Source: Rhodococcus sp. 14-2470-1b
Lineage (GTDB): Bacteria; Actinomycetota; Actinomycetes; Mycobacteriales; Mycobacteriaceae
Assembly: GCF_002259415.1 (NCBI RefSeq)
Contig: NZ_NPFY01000028.1
Coordinates: 124,001-188,000 of the forward strand
Reading direction: 5' to 3'
Length of the DNA: 64,000 nucleotides
The position numbers and the translations under genes were made by a program. This document shows, one piece after another, positions 1-11,014 of the stretch (position 1 is the stretch's first letter; each line of letters begins with the position of its first letter). Under the pieces are notes generated by a model. The model worked only from the letters and a program-made list of their open reading frames with translations, was not told the origin of the DNA and did no database searches.

Positions 1-119
1 ATCCCTCGGGCCCGTGACAACACCGTGGGCACCCCGGCGGAGTCGGACTCGCCTCTCGTTTCCGGGGTACCCACGATGCACTGAATCGGTTCGGCGTCTT
101 CGTCGTTCAGCCGAGCCGG

Positions 120-2639
<2,520 letters not shown>

Positions 2640-2689
2640 TCGTGCCGGGTGTGACCGAGGTCCTGAAGCAGAACCCGAGAGGATTGACT

Positions 2690-3577
2690 GTGGATCGAGC
2701 ATTACCGACGACACCGCCCCTGTTCGCGAGTGTCGACGACGTCGTGGCCAAGCTCGCCGAGACCGGGTATCTCGCGAACAAGGCCACGGCTACGTCGGTG
2801 TTCCTCGCGGACCGGCTCGGCAAGCCGCTGCTCATCGAAGGACCGGCAGGAGTGGGGAAGACCGAGCTCGCGCGAGCTGTCGCACAGACGGCCGATGCGG
2901 AACTGGTGCGACTGCAGTGTTACGAAGGCGTCGACGAGGCCCGTGCACTGTACGAGTGGAACCACGCCAAGCAGATCCTGCGCATCCAATCCAGCACCGT
3001 CGGCTCGAGCAGCTGGGACGAGACCAAGCTGGATGTGTTCTCCGAGGAATTCTTGCTGGCTCGTCCGCTGCTCCAAGCCATCCGCCGCGAGGATCCGACG
3101 GTTCTGCTGATCGACGAGACGGACAAGGCCGATGTCGAGATCGAGGGTCTGCTTCTCGAGGTGCTCAGTGACTTCGCCGTCACCATCCCCGAGCTCGGCA
3201 CCATCACCGCGGTGCGACGGCCGTTCACGGTCCTCACGTCCAATGCGACCCGCGAGCTGTCCGAGGCCCTGAAACGGCGTTGCCTGTTCCTGCATCTCGA
3301 TTTCCCGGACGCCGACCTCGAACGCAAGATCCTCGCGAGCCGAGTCCCCGAGCTCCCTGAGGCCATCGCCGAGCAACTGGTGCGCGTCGTGCGTGTCATG
3401 CGGGCGATGCAGCTCAAGAAGTTGCCGTCGGTCGCGGAGACCATCGACTGGGGACGCACCCTTCTCGCGCTCGGGATGGACACACTCGACGACGACGCAG
3501 TCCGTGCCACGCTCGGGGTCGTGCTCAAGCACCAATCCGATCAGGACAAGGCCGCGGCCGAGCTCCGGTTGAACTGA
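2690..3577 (+). CDS. MoxR/CbbQ-type AAA+ ATPase
   Basis: A 295-residue AAA+ ATPase of the MoxR group. Walker A GPAGVGKT lies at residues 51-58 and Walker B VLLIDE at 138-143, followed by a sensor-1-like TSNATRELSEALKRR segment. MoxR proteins work with von Willebrand factor A partners to remodel or insert cofactors into client enzymes; the client here is unknown. I chose GTG 2690 because an AGAGGA ribosome-binding site lies 6 nt upstream; the frame runs further back through the proA end without a better start. The VWA-domain gene begins 1 nt after this stop, so the two form a tight module. No dehydrogenase, rubisco or other obvious client is adjacent. Confidence 0.85.
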   Translation: MDRALPTTPPLFASVDDVVAKLAETGYLANKATATSVFLADRLGKPLLIEGPAGVGKTELARAVAQTADAELVRLQCYEGVDEARALYEWNHAKQILRIQSSTVGSSSWDETKLDVFSEEFLLARPLLQAIRREDPTVLLIDETDKADVEIEGLLLEVLSDFAVTIPELGTITAVRRPFTVLTSNATRELSEALKRRCLFLHLDFPDADLERKILASRVPELPEAIAEQLVRVVRVMRAMQLKKLPSVAETIDWGRTLLALGMDTLDDDAVRATLGVVLKHQSDQDKAAAELRLN

Positions 3578-3578
3578 C

Positions 3579-4994
3579 ATGCTTGCACCGCACGGTCTTC
3601 CCGGTCACCTCGTCGATTTCGTCGAGGCATTGCGGAAGCGCGGGATAGCCGTCGGACCGTCGGAGACCGTGGACGCGGGGCACGTTCTGGCGGTTCTGGA
3701 TCTGCTCGATCGCGAAGCCCTCCGTGAAGGCCTTGCCTGCGCGCTGTTGCGTCGGCCCACGCATCGTGACACCTACGACGCGTTGTTCGACCTGTGGTTC
3801 CCCGCGGCCACCGGGCAACGGGACTCCGGACGAATCGACACTGCTCTTCCGCGTACCCCCGACGGGGACGTCGACTTCGTCGCACTTCGCGAACTCATCA
3901 CCGACCTGCTCGTCGACGGCAGCGAGGACGCGATCGGCCTGACCGAGATGCTCGCTGCGCAGATGGTCGAGGAACTCGGCCAGTACAAATCGGCGAACGG
4001 ACCGTCCTTCTCGGCATACCAGGCCCTCCGAGACGTCGCACCCGACACGTTGCTCAGCCGAATACTCGAAGGCCTACTCGGAAACGCGGAAACCGGATCG
4101 AACAGGCCAGCGGGATCGTACGAGGACGAGGTCGCCAAGCGCACAGCCGCTCAGCGAATCGCCGACCTGAAGAAAATGGTGGACAAGGAGACTCGGCGTC
4201 GCGCTGCCGAGCGCCTCGGCAAGGAACGCGTCGCGAGCTACGGCGTCCCCAAGCTCGCCGAGGAAGTCGACTTCCTCCGAGCGTCGGACACCGAGATGGT
4301 CGCCCTGAAGCGAAGCGTCGCCCCGCTGGCGCGGCTGCTGGCGAGTCGCCTCGCGGCGCGAAGGCAGCGCAGCACGCGTGGCTCGATCGATCTCCGGCGG
4401 ACGCTGAGAAAATCCATGTCCACCGGTGGTGTACCGATCGACCTCGTGCAGCGAAAGCCCAGGCGTGCGCGGCCCGAGCTGGTGGTGCTGTGCGACGTTT
4501 CCGGTTCCGTCGCAGGCTTCAGTCACTTCACGTTGTTGCTCGTCCACGCGTTGCGGGAGCAGTTCTCGCGGGTACGGGTGTTCGCGTTCATCGACTCGAC
4601 GGACGAGGTGACTCGATTCTTCGACACCGGAAGCGACCTGGGTGCAGCCATGTCGCGGATCATGCGCGAATCCGAGCTGATCACCTACGACGGTCACTCC
4701 GATTACGGCAACGCGTTCGAGACTTTCGACGACAAGTACGCGCACACCGTCACCTCACGGACCTCGGTGTTGGTCCTGGGCGACGGCCGCACCAACTATC
4801 GGGATCCCAAACTCGGGGCTCTGGCGCGAACGGTTGCCGTTGCCAAGCACGCGTACTGGCTCAACCCCGAGCCGAAGGGGCAGTGGGGGTCCGGAGACTC
4901 CGCGGCAGGGGTGTACAGCGAGGTGATCGGCATGTACGAGTGCCGATCGGCGCAGCAACTGAGTGACATCGTCTCGCGACTCCTTCCCGTCTGA
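3579..4994 (+). CDS. VWA domain protein, CoxE-like
   Basis: A 471-residue protein with a C-terminal von Willebrand factor A fold. The metal-ion-dependent adhesion motif DVSGS begins at residue 306, and VLVLGDGRTNY supplies a later VWA strand. The N-terminal half is helical, with a charged stretch (AAQRIADLKKMVDKETRRRA) that looks like a coiled coil. It resembles CoxE-type proteins, which pair with MoxR ATPases. It starts 1 nt after the ATPase stop, so the two are surely cotranscribed and probably form one complex. No signal peptide or membrane segment is seen, so it should be cytoplasmic. The process it serves is not evident. Confidence 0.82.
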   Translation: MLAPHGLPGHLVDFVEALRKRGIAVGPSETVDAGHVLAVLDLLDREALREGLACALLRRPTHRDTYDALFDLWFPAATGQRDSGRIDTALPRTPDGDVDFVALRELITDLLVDGSEDAIGLTEMLAAQMVEELGQYKSANGPSFSAYQALRDVAPDTLLSRILEGLLGNAETGSNRPAGSYEDEVAKRTAAQRIADLKKMVDKETRRRAAERLGKERVASYGVPKLAEEVDFLRASDTEMVALKRSVAPLARLLASRLAARRQRSTRGSIDLRRTLRKSMSTGGVPIDLVQRKPRRARPELVVLCDVSGSVAGFSHFTLLLVHALREQFSRVRVFAFIDSTDEVTRFFDTGSDLGAAMSRIMRESELITYDGHSDYGNAFETFDDKYAHTVTSRTSVLVLGDGRTNYRDPKLGALARTVAVAKHAYWLNPEPKGQWGSGDSAAGVYSEVIGMYECRSAQQLSDIVSRLLPV

Positions 4995-5004
4995 GCACGG
5001 CAAG

Positions 5005-5018
5005 TAAGCTCGTCAATC
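5005..5018 (+). promoter_or_regulatory. Leaderless promoter of nadD (-10 box)
   Basis: TAAGCT at 5005-5010 is followed by 8 nt and the GTG start at 5019, with no ribosome-binding site. It lies just after the VWA gene stop (4992-4994), so nadD may have its own start point as well as read-through. Confidence 0.42.
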
Positions 5019-5747
5019 GTGCACCGACAACCCGACGTAGTTCGCAGGCTGGGCGTGATGGGCGGAACGTTCGATCCCATCCACCACGGCCACCTCGTGG
5101 CAGCGAGCGAGGTAGCCAACAGTTTCGGCCTCGACGAAGTCATCTTCGTCCCGACGGGTACGCCGTGGCAGAAGGAAGGCAAGGCCGTCAGCCCGGCCGA
5201 GGATCGTTATCTCATGACGGTCATCGCGACTGCGTCGAATCCGCGCTTCTCGGTCAGTCGAGTCGATGTGGACCGCGAGAAACTTACCTACACGGTCGAC
5301 ACGCTTCGTGATCTACGCGAGCAGCACCCGAGTGCCGAGTTGTACTTCATCACCGGTGCCGATGCCCTGGAAAGCATCCTCACCTGGCAGAACTGGGAAG
5401 AGCTGTTCGAGCTCGCCAAGTTCGTCGGAGTATCGAGGCCGGGCTTCGAACTGGGCGTCGAGCACCTGGCGGATCATCTCCAAGACCTGCCGAAGGACGC
5501 CTTGACGCTGATAGAGATACCGGCACTCGCGATCAGCTCCACCGAATGCAGACTGCGCGCAAGCGAGAATCGCCCGGTCTGGTACCTCGTACCGGACGGC
5601 GTGGTCCAGTACATCTCCAAGCGAAACCTCTACCGACCGCAAGGCGAACAGCGCCTCGACGGCTCTGTCACCATGTCGGAGCCTGCCCCTCAGAAGACAC
5701 AAGCCGGTTCGACACACTCGAGTTCCACACAACGGGAGACAAGTTAA
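5019..5747 (+). CDS. nadD: Nicotinate-nucleotide adenylyltransferase
   Basis: NadD, 242 residues, transfers AMP from ATP to nicotinate mononucleotide, the step before NAD synthetase. The nucleotidyltransferase motif [15 protein letters not shown] is near residue 15, and the closing ISSTECRLR motif is present. The C-terminal 35 residues or so after the conserved YISKRNLYR are hydrophilic and look disordered. The start is GTG 5019, preceded by a -10-like box and no Shine-Dalgarno site. The stop TAA abuts the GTG of rsfS with no gap, which implies translational coupling. The order nadD-rsfS-gpgP is the mycobacterial one. Confidence 0.95.
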   Translation: MHRQPDVVRRLGVMGGTFDPIHHGHLVAASEVANSFGLDEVIFVPTGTPWQKEGKAVSPAEDRYLMTVIATASNPRFSVSRVDVDREKLTYTVDTLRDLREQHPSAELYFITGADALESILTWQNWEELFELAKFVGVSRPGFELGVEHLADHLQDLPKDALTLIEIPALAISSTECRLRASENRPVWYLVPDGVVQYISKRNLYRPQGEQRLDGSVTMSEPAPQKTQAGSTHSSSTQRETS

Positions 5748-6158
5748 GTGACTGCTACAGACCAGGCCACCTCGATCGCACGCATCGCGGCACTCGCGGC
5801 CGACGACAAGCTGGCGAGCGACGTCGTGGTTCTCGACGTCTCGGAGCAGTTGGTCATCACCGACTGCTTCGTCATCGCCTCGGCGCCCAACGAGCGCCAG
5901 GTCAACGCGATCGTCGAGAACATCGAGGACAAGCTTCGCGAAGAAGGCTTCAAGCCCGTCCGTAAAGAGGGGACCAGGGAAGGTCGATGGGCCTTACTGG
6001 ACTACGTCGATGTCGTCGTGCACGTGCAGCACAACGACGAGCGGAACTTCTACGCCCTCGAGCGGCTCTGGAAGGACTGCCCCAGCATCGAGGTCCCCGG
6101 ACTCGGCGAGCGTCCCGAGACGTCCGAGACAGCAGGCGACGACGGTTCGGATTCCTGA
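5748..6158 (+). CDS. rsfS: Ribosomal silencing factor RsfS
   Basis: RsfS (YbeB/Iojap family), 136 residues, binds ribosomal protein L14 on the large subunit and blocks subunit joining when nutrients run short. Family features are VVVLDVSEQLVITDCFVIAS, NERQVNAIVENIEDKL, and the GRWALLDYVDVVVHV core, followed by the usual FYALERLWKDCP. The last 20 or so residues are acidic and probably disordered. The GTG at 5748 touches the nadD TAA, with GGGAGA about 9 nt upstream inside nadD. It is followed within 4 nt by gpgP. Length and motifs match the family. Confidence 0.95.
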   Translation: MTATDQATSIARIAALAADDKLASDVVVLDVSEQLVITDCFVIASAPNERQVNAIVENIEDKLREEGFKPVRKEGTREGRWALLDYVDVVVHVQHNDERNFYALERLWKDCPSIEVPGLGERPETSETAGDDGSDS

Positions 6159-6161
6159 GCA

Positions 6162-6827
6162 GTGACCGAACCGACGAAACGGCAGCTGATCCTACTGCGC
6201 CACGGTCAGACCGAGTACAACGCAGGCGACCGGATGCAGGGACAGCTGGATACCGACCTCACCGAACTCGGACGATCCCAGGCCAAGACCGCGGCCGCGG
6301 AACTCGCGACCCGCTCACCGCTCCGCATCGTGTCCTCGGACCTGCGACGGGCGTACGACACGGCGGTCGCTCTCGGTGACGCGTCGGGCGTCGTCGTCGT
6401 CACGGATCAGCGACTCCGGGAGACGCACCTCGGCGAATGGCAGGGCCTGACCCACCTCGACGTCGACGCCGTCGCACCCGGGGCACGTGCGGCGTGGCGC
6501 GCCGACGCGACGATGGCACCGCCCGGAGGCGAAAGCAGGATCGACGTCGCGCGCCGCAGCCTGCCCGTCGTGCAGGAACTCGTCGCAGATCTGCCGGAGT
6601 GGGGATCCGACGGGTCGAGTGCGCCCGTCGTCCTCGTCGCGCACGGCGGTCAGATCGCAGCCATGACCGCGGCGTTACTGGATCTGCCGGTCGACCGGTG
6701 GCCGGTCCTCGGCGGACTGTCCAACACGAGTTGGGTGCAGTTGAGCAGCCACGGAGAGGGCGAGAATCTCGGCTGGCGCCTCGACGTGTGGAATGCGTCG
6801 GCGCGGGTGGCCAGTGACGTCCTCTGA
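6162..6827 (+). CDS. gpgP: Histidine phosphatase, probable glucosyl-3-phosphoglycerate phosphatase
   Basis: A 221-residue member of the histidine phosphatase (phosphoglycerate mutase) superfamily. The RHG triad is at residues 13-15 (catalytic His14) and a second His is at about 161 in VVLVAHGG. Its place between rsfS and octT matches the M. tuberculosis gene for glucosyl-3-phosphoglycerate phosphatase. That enzyme dephosphorylates glucosyl-3-phosphoglycerate on the route to methylglucose lipopolysaccharide, and the specific name rests on this synteny. It starts at GTG 6162, 3 nt after the rsfS stop. Its end overlaps the octT start by 14 nt. A generic phosphatase cannot be excluded from sequence alone. 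Confidence 0.82.
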   Translation: MTEPTKRQLILLRHGQTEYNAGDRMQGQLDTDLTELGRSQAKTAAAELATRSPLRIVSSDLRRAYDTAVALGDASGVVVVTDQRLRETHLGEWQGLTHLDVDAVAPGARAAWRADATMAPPGGESRIDVARRSLPVVQELVADLPEWGSDGSSAPVVLVAHGGQIAAMTAALLDLPVDRWPVLGGLSNTSWVQLSSHGEGENLGWRLDVWNASARVASDVL

Positions 6828-7557
6828 TGCTCCCGCACCCGTTCTGTTGGTGCTGGCGGACTCGCTGAGCTACTACGGGCCCGAGGGCGGACTGCCCGTC
6901 GACGATCCTCGCATCTGGCCCAATATCGTTGCCGCCGAGCTGGGTTGGACAGTAGAGTTGGTTGCCCGGATCGGCTGGACCAGTCGAGACGCGTGGTGGG
7001 CACTCACTCAGGACCCACGGGTGTGGGCCGCGATCCCCAAGGCGGGCGCCGTCGTGTTCGGTGTCGGTGGAATGGACTCGCTGCCTTCGCCGATGCCGAC
7101 CGCCCTCCGTGAGCAGATTCGGTACATTCGCCCGCCCGCGCTCCGCCGAATCGTTCGTACCGGATACCAGTGGGCGCAGCCGCGACTCGCGCACCTCGGC
7201 TGGCCGGTGGCTCTGCCGCCCAAGCTCAGCGTCGACTATCTGGAACAGTCGCGTGCCGCGCTGGCCTACGTCCGCCCGGATCTGCCGGTCGTCGGGACGC
7301 TTCCTTCGGTGCACCGCTCCGACGCCTACGGTCGGGTTCACTCCGGTCGACCGGCGGCGGAAAAGGCTCTGCGGCAGTGGAGTTCGACCACAGGTGTCCC
7401 GCTCGTGGATCTTGCCACCGCCGTACGGGAGAACATCGACTCCGGACAGGCGAACCCGGATGGAATCCACTGGGGCTGGGACGCCCACGTTCAGGTCGCC
7501 GACGCCATGCTCACCGTGCTGAGATCGGTTGCGCCCGATCGGAGCGCACCGGCGTGA
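6814..7557 (+). CDS. octT: SGNH-hydrolase-fold acyltransferase, probable diglucosylglycerate octanoyltransferase
   Basis: A 247-residue SGNH/GDSL-fold protein. The nucleophile block reads LADSL (Ser17), with Ala in place of the usual Gly, and the closing Asp-x-x-His pair is D216/H219 in [10 protein letters not shown]. Position and length match the mycobacterial OctT, which octanoylates diglucosylglycerate early in methylglucose lipopolysaccharide synthesis; the function is therefore inferred from synteny. I chose GTG 6814, which overlaps the end of gpgP, because the conserved sequence starts about 10 residues later. It ends in a GTGA overlap with degV. The gpgP-octT coupling fits successive steps of one pathway. 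Confidence 0.78.
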   Translation: MTSSDAPAPVLLVLADSLSYYGPEGGLPVDDPRIWPNIVAAELGWTVELVARIGWTSRDAWWALTQDPRVWAAIPKAGAVVFGVGGMDSLPSPMPTALREQIRYIRPPALRRIVRTGYQWAQPRLAHLGWPVALPPKLSVDYLEQSRAALAYVRPDLPVVGTLPSVHRSDAYGRVHSGRPAAEKALRQWSSTTGVPLVDLATAVRENIDSGQANPDGIHWGWDAHVQVADAMLTVLRSVAPDRSAPA

Positions 7558-8411
7558 CAGTCGTCGTGGTAACCGACTCGTCGGCATGCATCGGCCCCGA
7601 ACGCGGCGGTTCGGCAATCGCAGTGGCGCCGCTTCATGTCTTCGTCGACGGCGTCGACCTGAGAGAGGGCGTCGACACCATCCCCGAGGACTTCGCTGCG
7701 AAAGGTCCGGTGACGACGGCCGGAGCGTCGCCGTCCGAGCTGACCGACCTCTACTCCGATGCCCTCGATCGCAGTGGCGGTGACGGGGTTGTGGCCGTGC
7801 ATATCTCGCGAGGACTGTCGAGCACCTGGGAGGCTGCTCGTCAGGCTGCAGCAGCCGTCGGGGATCGAGTTCGTGTGGTCGATTCGGCCTCCGCCGGCAT
7901 GGGTCTCGGTTATGCGGTGCTCGCCGCGGCGCGCTCGGCAGCGAACGGTGACGGTCTCGACGACGTGTACGACACCGCGGCGTCGATGACGGCGAGAACG
8001 AGCAGCTTCATCGTCGTCGATCGTCTCGACCACCTTCGTCGCGGCGGCAGAATCGGCGCTGCCGCAGCACTGCTCGGTACCGCGCTTGCGATGAAACCAG
8101 TGCTGCACCTCACCGACGGAAAGCTGGTACTAGGCGAGAAAGCGCGCACCTCGACGAAAGCGCTGAACAAGCTCGTCGACGCTGCCTCGAGAGTGGCCGA
8201 GGGCGCCGCCGACTCGGGTGACGACGACTCTAGTGACGACGACCTCGCCATGACGGTGCACCACATGCTCTGCCCGGACCGTGCCGACACGGTGGTGTCC
8301 ATGCTGCGCGAGCGCATCGCGCACCCGATCGACATCGATGTGGTGCCCTTCGGCGCTGTCCTCGGAGCGCACGTCGGGCCCGGCGCGGTCGGGGTCGTCG
8401 TCGCGCAGTAG
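7554..8411 (+). CDS. DegV family fatty-acid-binding protein
   Basis: A 285-residue DegV-fold protein. Members bind a single fatty acid and, in Firmicutes, present it to fatty acid kinase; the role in actinobacteria is not settled. The N-terminus [11 protein letters not shown] is the DegV signature. [18 protein letters not shown] and [18 protein letters not shown] follow, then [26 protein letters not shown], all typical of the family. An acidic insert ([11 protein letters not shown]) lies near residue 220. The GTG start overlaps the octT stop as GTGA, so the two are translationally coupled. This is the last gene of the nadD run; the next 120 nt carry DnaA boxes and a promoter. Confidence 0.88.
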   Translation: MTVVVVTDSSACIGPERGGSAIAVAPLHVFVDGVDLREGVDTIPEDFAAKGPVTTAGASPSELTDLYSDALDRSGGDGVVAVHISRGLSSTWEAARQAAAAVGDRVRVVDSASAGMGLGYAVLAAARSAANGDGLDDVYDTAASMTARTSSFIVVDRLDHLRRGGRIGAAAALLGTALAMKPVLHLTDGKLVLGEKARTSTKALNKLVDAASRVAEGAADSGDDDSSDDDLAMTVHHMLCPDRADTVVSMLRERIAHPIDIDVVPFGAVLGAHVGPGAVGVVVAQ

Positions 8412-8440
8412 CCGTCGTCGGACCACCGCGGGGGTGCGGG

Positions 8441-8467
8441 TTGTCCACAGGCGCTGGGTTGTCCACA
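8441..8467 (+). promoter_or_regulatory. Two tandem DnaA boxes upstream of comEA
   Basis: TTGTCCACA occurs at 8441-8449 and again at 8459-8467. Each lies in an identical 14-nt context (GGGTTGTCCACAGG), with a period of 18 nt. TTGTCCACA is the DnaA-box form favoured in high-GC actinobacteria. The pair lies 65-91 nt upstream of the comEA ATG. The motif match is exact; the regulatory role is inferred. Confidence 0.6.
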
Positions 8468-8517
8468 GGGCAATTCACGACCTGGGTTTCGCGGCGCGGT
8501 GGGGTCGGCGGCCTCGC

Positions 8518-8531
8518 TACCGTCACCTCCC
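8518..8531 (+). promoter_or_regulatory. Leaderless promoter of comEA (-10 box)
   Basis: TACCGT at 8518-8523 is followed by 8 nt and the ATG at 8532. No ribosome-binding site is present. The same TACCGT-N8-ATG arrangement occurs in front of the DUF1275 gene at 26343. Confidence 0.42.
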
Positions 8532-9413
8532 ATGTCATCGCCGCGGGCTCGGCCCATCTCTCGGGAGGCCGTTCGAGTCGATCGCGCAACCGATGACCAC
8601 GAGTACGCCGACGACTCCGACAGCGCGGTACGGGACGGACCGGAGCGGCTCGGGTTCGACGACGGTCACGACTCCGCTCTGTCCGCGTATCTTCCGGAGC
8701 GGTGGCGCGGAGCTCGCATGGATCCCGGTCGCACCGGACTCCTCGGACTGTGCGGCGTCGGTCTGATCGTCCTGCTCGTCGCGGGCTACGCGATGCTGCG
8801 AGACTCACCGCAGGTGGCACCGGTACCGGCCCTGCCCGTCGTGCAACCGGTGTCGGACTCGCAGTCGACACCGAGTGCGACGGAGCCATCGGTGCCGGAG
8901 CCCCCGTCGCGGATCGTGGTCAGCGTGGTCGGCCTCGTCGTCTCGTCGGGGTTGGTGAACCTGCCGCCAGGCGCCCGTGTAGCGGACGCGATCGCTGCGG
9001 CCGGCGGCGTCCTGGAGGGTGCGGACATGTTGGCGCTCAACCTCGCTGCCAAGGTGAGTGACGGTGACCAGATCATCGTCGGAGTTCTCCCGCCGGAAGG
9101 TAGGCCGGTAGTCAGTGGCACCGTACGAGATTCGGCTGCGTCATCCGGGCCCGGTTCTGCCAACGGCCCTGATTCCGTTGACCAGCCCGGTTCCGCCGAG
9201 GACTCAGCGACCGGGTCCACGGCACTGGTGAACCTCAACACCGCGACGGTCGCCGAGCTCGACGCCCTCGACGGCGTGGGGCCGGTGACTGCGGCCAACA
9301 TCGTCGCCTGGCGGGAGGTCAACGGAAAGTTCGGCGACATAGGGCAATTGGCGGAGGTCGACGGTATCGGTCCGGTGCGCCTGGAGAAACTCAGACCTCA
9401 GGTGACGGTATGA
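8532..9413 (+). CDS. comEA: ComEA-like DNA-binding competence protein
   Basis: A 293-residue membrane-anchored ComEA. An acidic cytoplasmic N-terminus of about 65 residues is followed by one transmembrane segment (GLLGLCGVGLIVLLVAGYAM, about 68-87). A Pro/Ser/Thr linker leads to an SLBB domain (about 127-183, IVVSVVGLVVSSGLVNLPPG onward), and a second linker leads to a C-terminal double helix-hairpin-helix (about 232-293, LNTATVAELDALDGVGPVTA). ComEA binds incoming duplex DNA outside the membrane and passes it to ComEC. I chose ATG 8532, 8 nt after a -10 box; an upstream GTG at 8499 is possible. It overlaps comEC as ATGA. Confidence 0.9.
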   Translation: MSSPRARPISREAVRVDRATDDHEYADDSDSAVRDGPERLGFDDGHDSALSAYLPERWRGARMDPGRTGLLGLCGVGLIVLLVAGYAMLRDSPQVAPVPALPVVQPVSDSQSTPSATEPSVPEPPSRIVVSVVGLVVSSGLVNLPPGARVADAIAAAGGVLEGADMLALNLAAKVSDGDQIIVGVLPPEGRPVVSGTVRDSAASSGPGSANGPDSVDQPGSAEDSATGSTALVNLNTATVAELDALDGVGPVTAANIVAWREVNGKFGDIGQLAEVDGIGPVRLEKLRPQVTV

Positions 9414-10948
9414 CCGAACCGCCGATCCGTGCACACGATGTGCGCCTGGTTCCGGCGGCAGCGGCGGGATGGGGTGCGACGATCGTCGGAGTTCTCGGCG
9501 GATCGGTACTCGCTGCCGCGGTCGCGGTGATATCGGGTGTCGTGGTCGTCGTTGTTCTACGATGCCGGGCTCGGCTCGGCGCGGCAGCGTTCGGGCTCGT
9601 CGCGATGTCCGTCGTGTCGTGCTGTTACGCAGGCGCGTCGGCCGTGCACGCCTCGATGTTCGAGTCCAGTCCGGTAACCGCAGCCGCGAAGGACCGTGCG
9701 TGGATCAGCGCCGCTGTGTCCGTCGTAGAGGATCCCCGACGGACACGCTCGCCCGGACCCTCGATGGTGACCATCGCGGTGGAGCTCCGACGAATCGACC
9801 TCGCGGGCACACCGATCGAATTGGGTGGCCGCCTCACTGTGCTCGCACCCTCCGACGGATGGGACCATCTGGTGCCCGGCCAACAGGTTCTGGTGAGAGG
9901 TCGGTTGGCGGAACCGACCTGGCGCAACCTGACGCTCGCGGTCGTCCGCGTGAACGGACCACCCCTGCACGTCCAGCCACCGGGAACCGTCGCCCGCGCG
10001 GCGTCGACCGTCAGGACATCGCTGTCGTCCGCCGCCGCAGAGGCTCTCCCAGCCGATCGCGCAGGTGTGCTTCCCGGACTCGTGGTGGGCGACGTGTCCG
10101 GCCTGCCGGAAGACGTCGAAACCGACTTTCGCGCAGCGGGTCTGACTCATCTGACCGCGGTGTCGGGTGCGAACTTCGCGATCGTGCTCGGTGCGGTTCT
10201 CCTGCTCACCCGCTCGGCGGCGCTCGGTCCCAGGACCACGGTGCTGATCGGCGCGATGGCTGTCGTCGCGTTCGTCGTCGTGGCGAGACCGTCACCGAGT
10301 GTGCTGCGTGCGGCCGTCATGGGCGCGGTCGGCCTGCTCGCTCTCGTGACAGGCAGACGCAGGCAAGCTGTCCCCGCATTGTGTACGTCTGTCCTCGGAT
10401 TGCTGGTGTGGTTGCCTCAGCTCTCCGTCGACGTCGGTTTCGCGCTGTCGGTTGCCGCGACCGCGGGACTGGTCGTGGTGGCTCCGGTGTGGGTGGATTG
10501 GCTGCGCAGCCACGGCTGGGGTCGCAGCGCCGCGGAGATCGTTGCGGTCGCGTCGGCGGCTCATGCGGTGACCGCACCGATCGTCGCGGGCATGTCCGGA
10601 ACCCTGTCGGTGGTGGGAATCGCCGCGAACATGGCCGTCGCACCCGTCGTGGCGCCGATCACCGTCGTCGGTGTGGTCGCTGCTGCCGTGGCACCGTGGG
10701 CGTCGGGGCCGGCGTCCCTCGTGTTGAGACTCACCGACGCTCCGCTGTGGTGGTTGATCCTGGTTGCCGAGCGCGCGGGATCCGTCCCGGGTGCGAGTAT
10801 CGGAACTCCCGGCGGCGCAGCAGGTGTGGTGATCGTCGTGGCCGTGACGGCTGCGATCGTCTGCGCTCTGAGGGTTCGATTCCTGCGGTGGATGATCGGG
10901 GGAGCGGGGGCAGCGGCCACGGTTCTGTGGATCGTCTGGTCGGTGTGA
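9410..10948 (+). CDS. comEC: ComEC/Rec2 DNA-uptake channel, short form
   Basis: A 512-residue polytopic membrane protein of the ComEC family, the presumed channel for single-stranded DNA uptake. It shows N-terminal membrane helices, a DUF4131-like extracytoplasmic part, and the Competence domain core (TDFRAAGLTHLTAVSGANFA, then several hydrophobic helices). The protein ends shortly after the last helices and has no metallo-beta-lactamase domain, which many ComEC proteins carry at the C-terminus. As I recall, the mycobacterial homologue has a similar length, so this looks like a lineage form rather than a truncation. The ATG at 9410 overlaps the comEA stop. It probably acts with ComEA. Confidence 0.9.
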   Translation: MTEPPIRAHDVRLVPAAAAGWGATIVGVLGGSVLAAAVAVISGVVVVVVLRCRARLGAAAFGLVAMSVVSCCYAGASAVHASMFESSPVTAAAKDRAWISAAVSVVEDPRRTRSPGPSMVTIAVELRRIDLAGTPIELGGRLTVLAPSDGWDHLVPGQQVLVRGRLAEPTWRNLTLAVVRVNGPPLHVQPPGTVARAASTVRTSLSSAAAEALPADRAGVLPGLVVGDVSGLPEDVETDFRAAGLTHLTAVSGANFAIVLGAVLLLTRSAALGPRTTVLIGAMAVVAFVVVARPSPSVLRAAVMGAVGLLALVTGRRRQAVPALCTSVLGLLVWLPQLSVDVGFALSVAATAGLVVVAPVWVDWLRSHGWGRSAAEIVAVASAAHAVTAPIVAGMSGTLSVVGIAANMAVAPVVAPITVVGVVAAAVAPWASGPASLVLRLTDAPLWWLILVAERAGSVPGASIGTPGGAAGVVIVVAVTAAIVCALRVRFLRWMIGGAGAAATVLWIVWSV

Positions 10949-11001
10949 AGACCGAATCCGCGTCGCGGCAGGTGGCGGTGAACTACGTCGGACCCACATG
11001 G

Positions 11002-11014
11002 CACGATCGTCGGT
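11002..11014 (+). promoter_or_regulatory. Leaderless promoter of holA (-10 box)
   Basis: TGG-CACGAT (extended -10 form; hexamer 11002-11007) is followed by 7 nt and the GTG at 11015. No Shine-Dalgarno sequence is seen. holA therefore seems to have its own start point, although comEC ends only 66 nt upstream. Confidence 0.42.

Noticed and set aside
1..119. A possible 3' end of an upstream gene, open in frame 1 up to TGA at 82-84
   Set aside because: Only 27 codons are visible and the sequence is low-complexity with no recognisable family; it could be intergenic. Nothing else is supported in this stretch.
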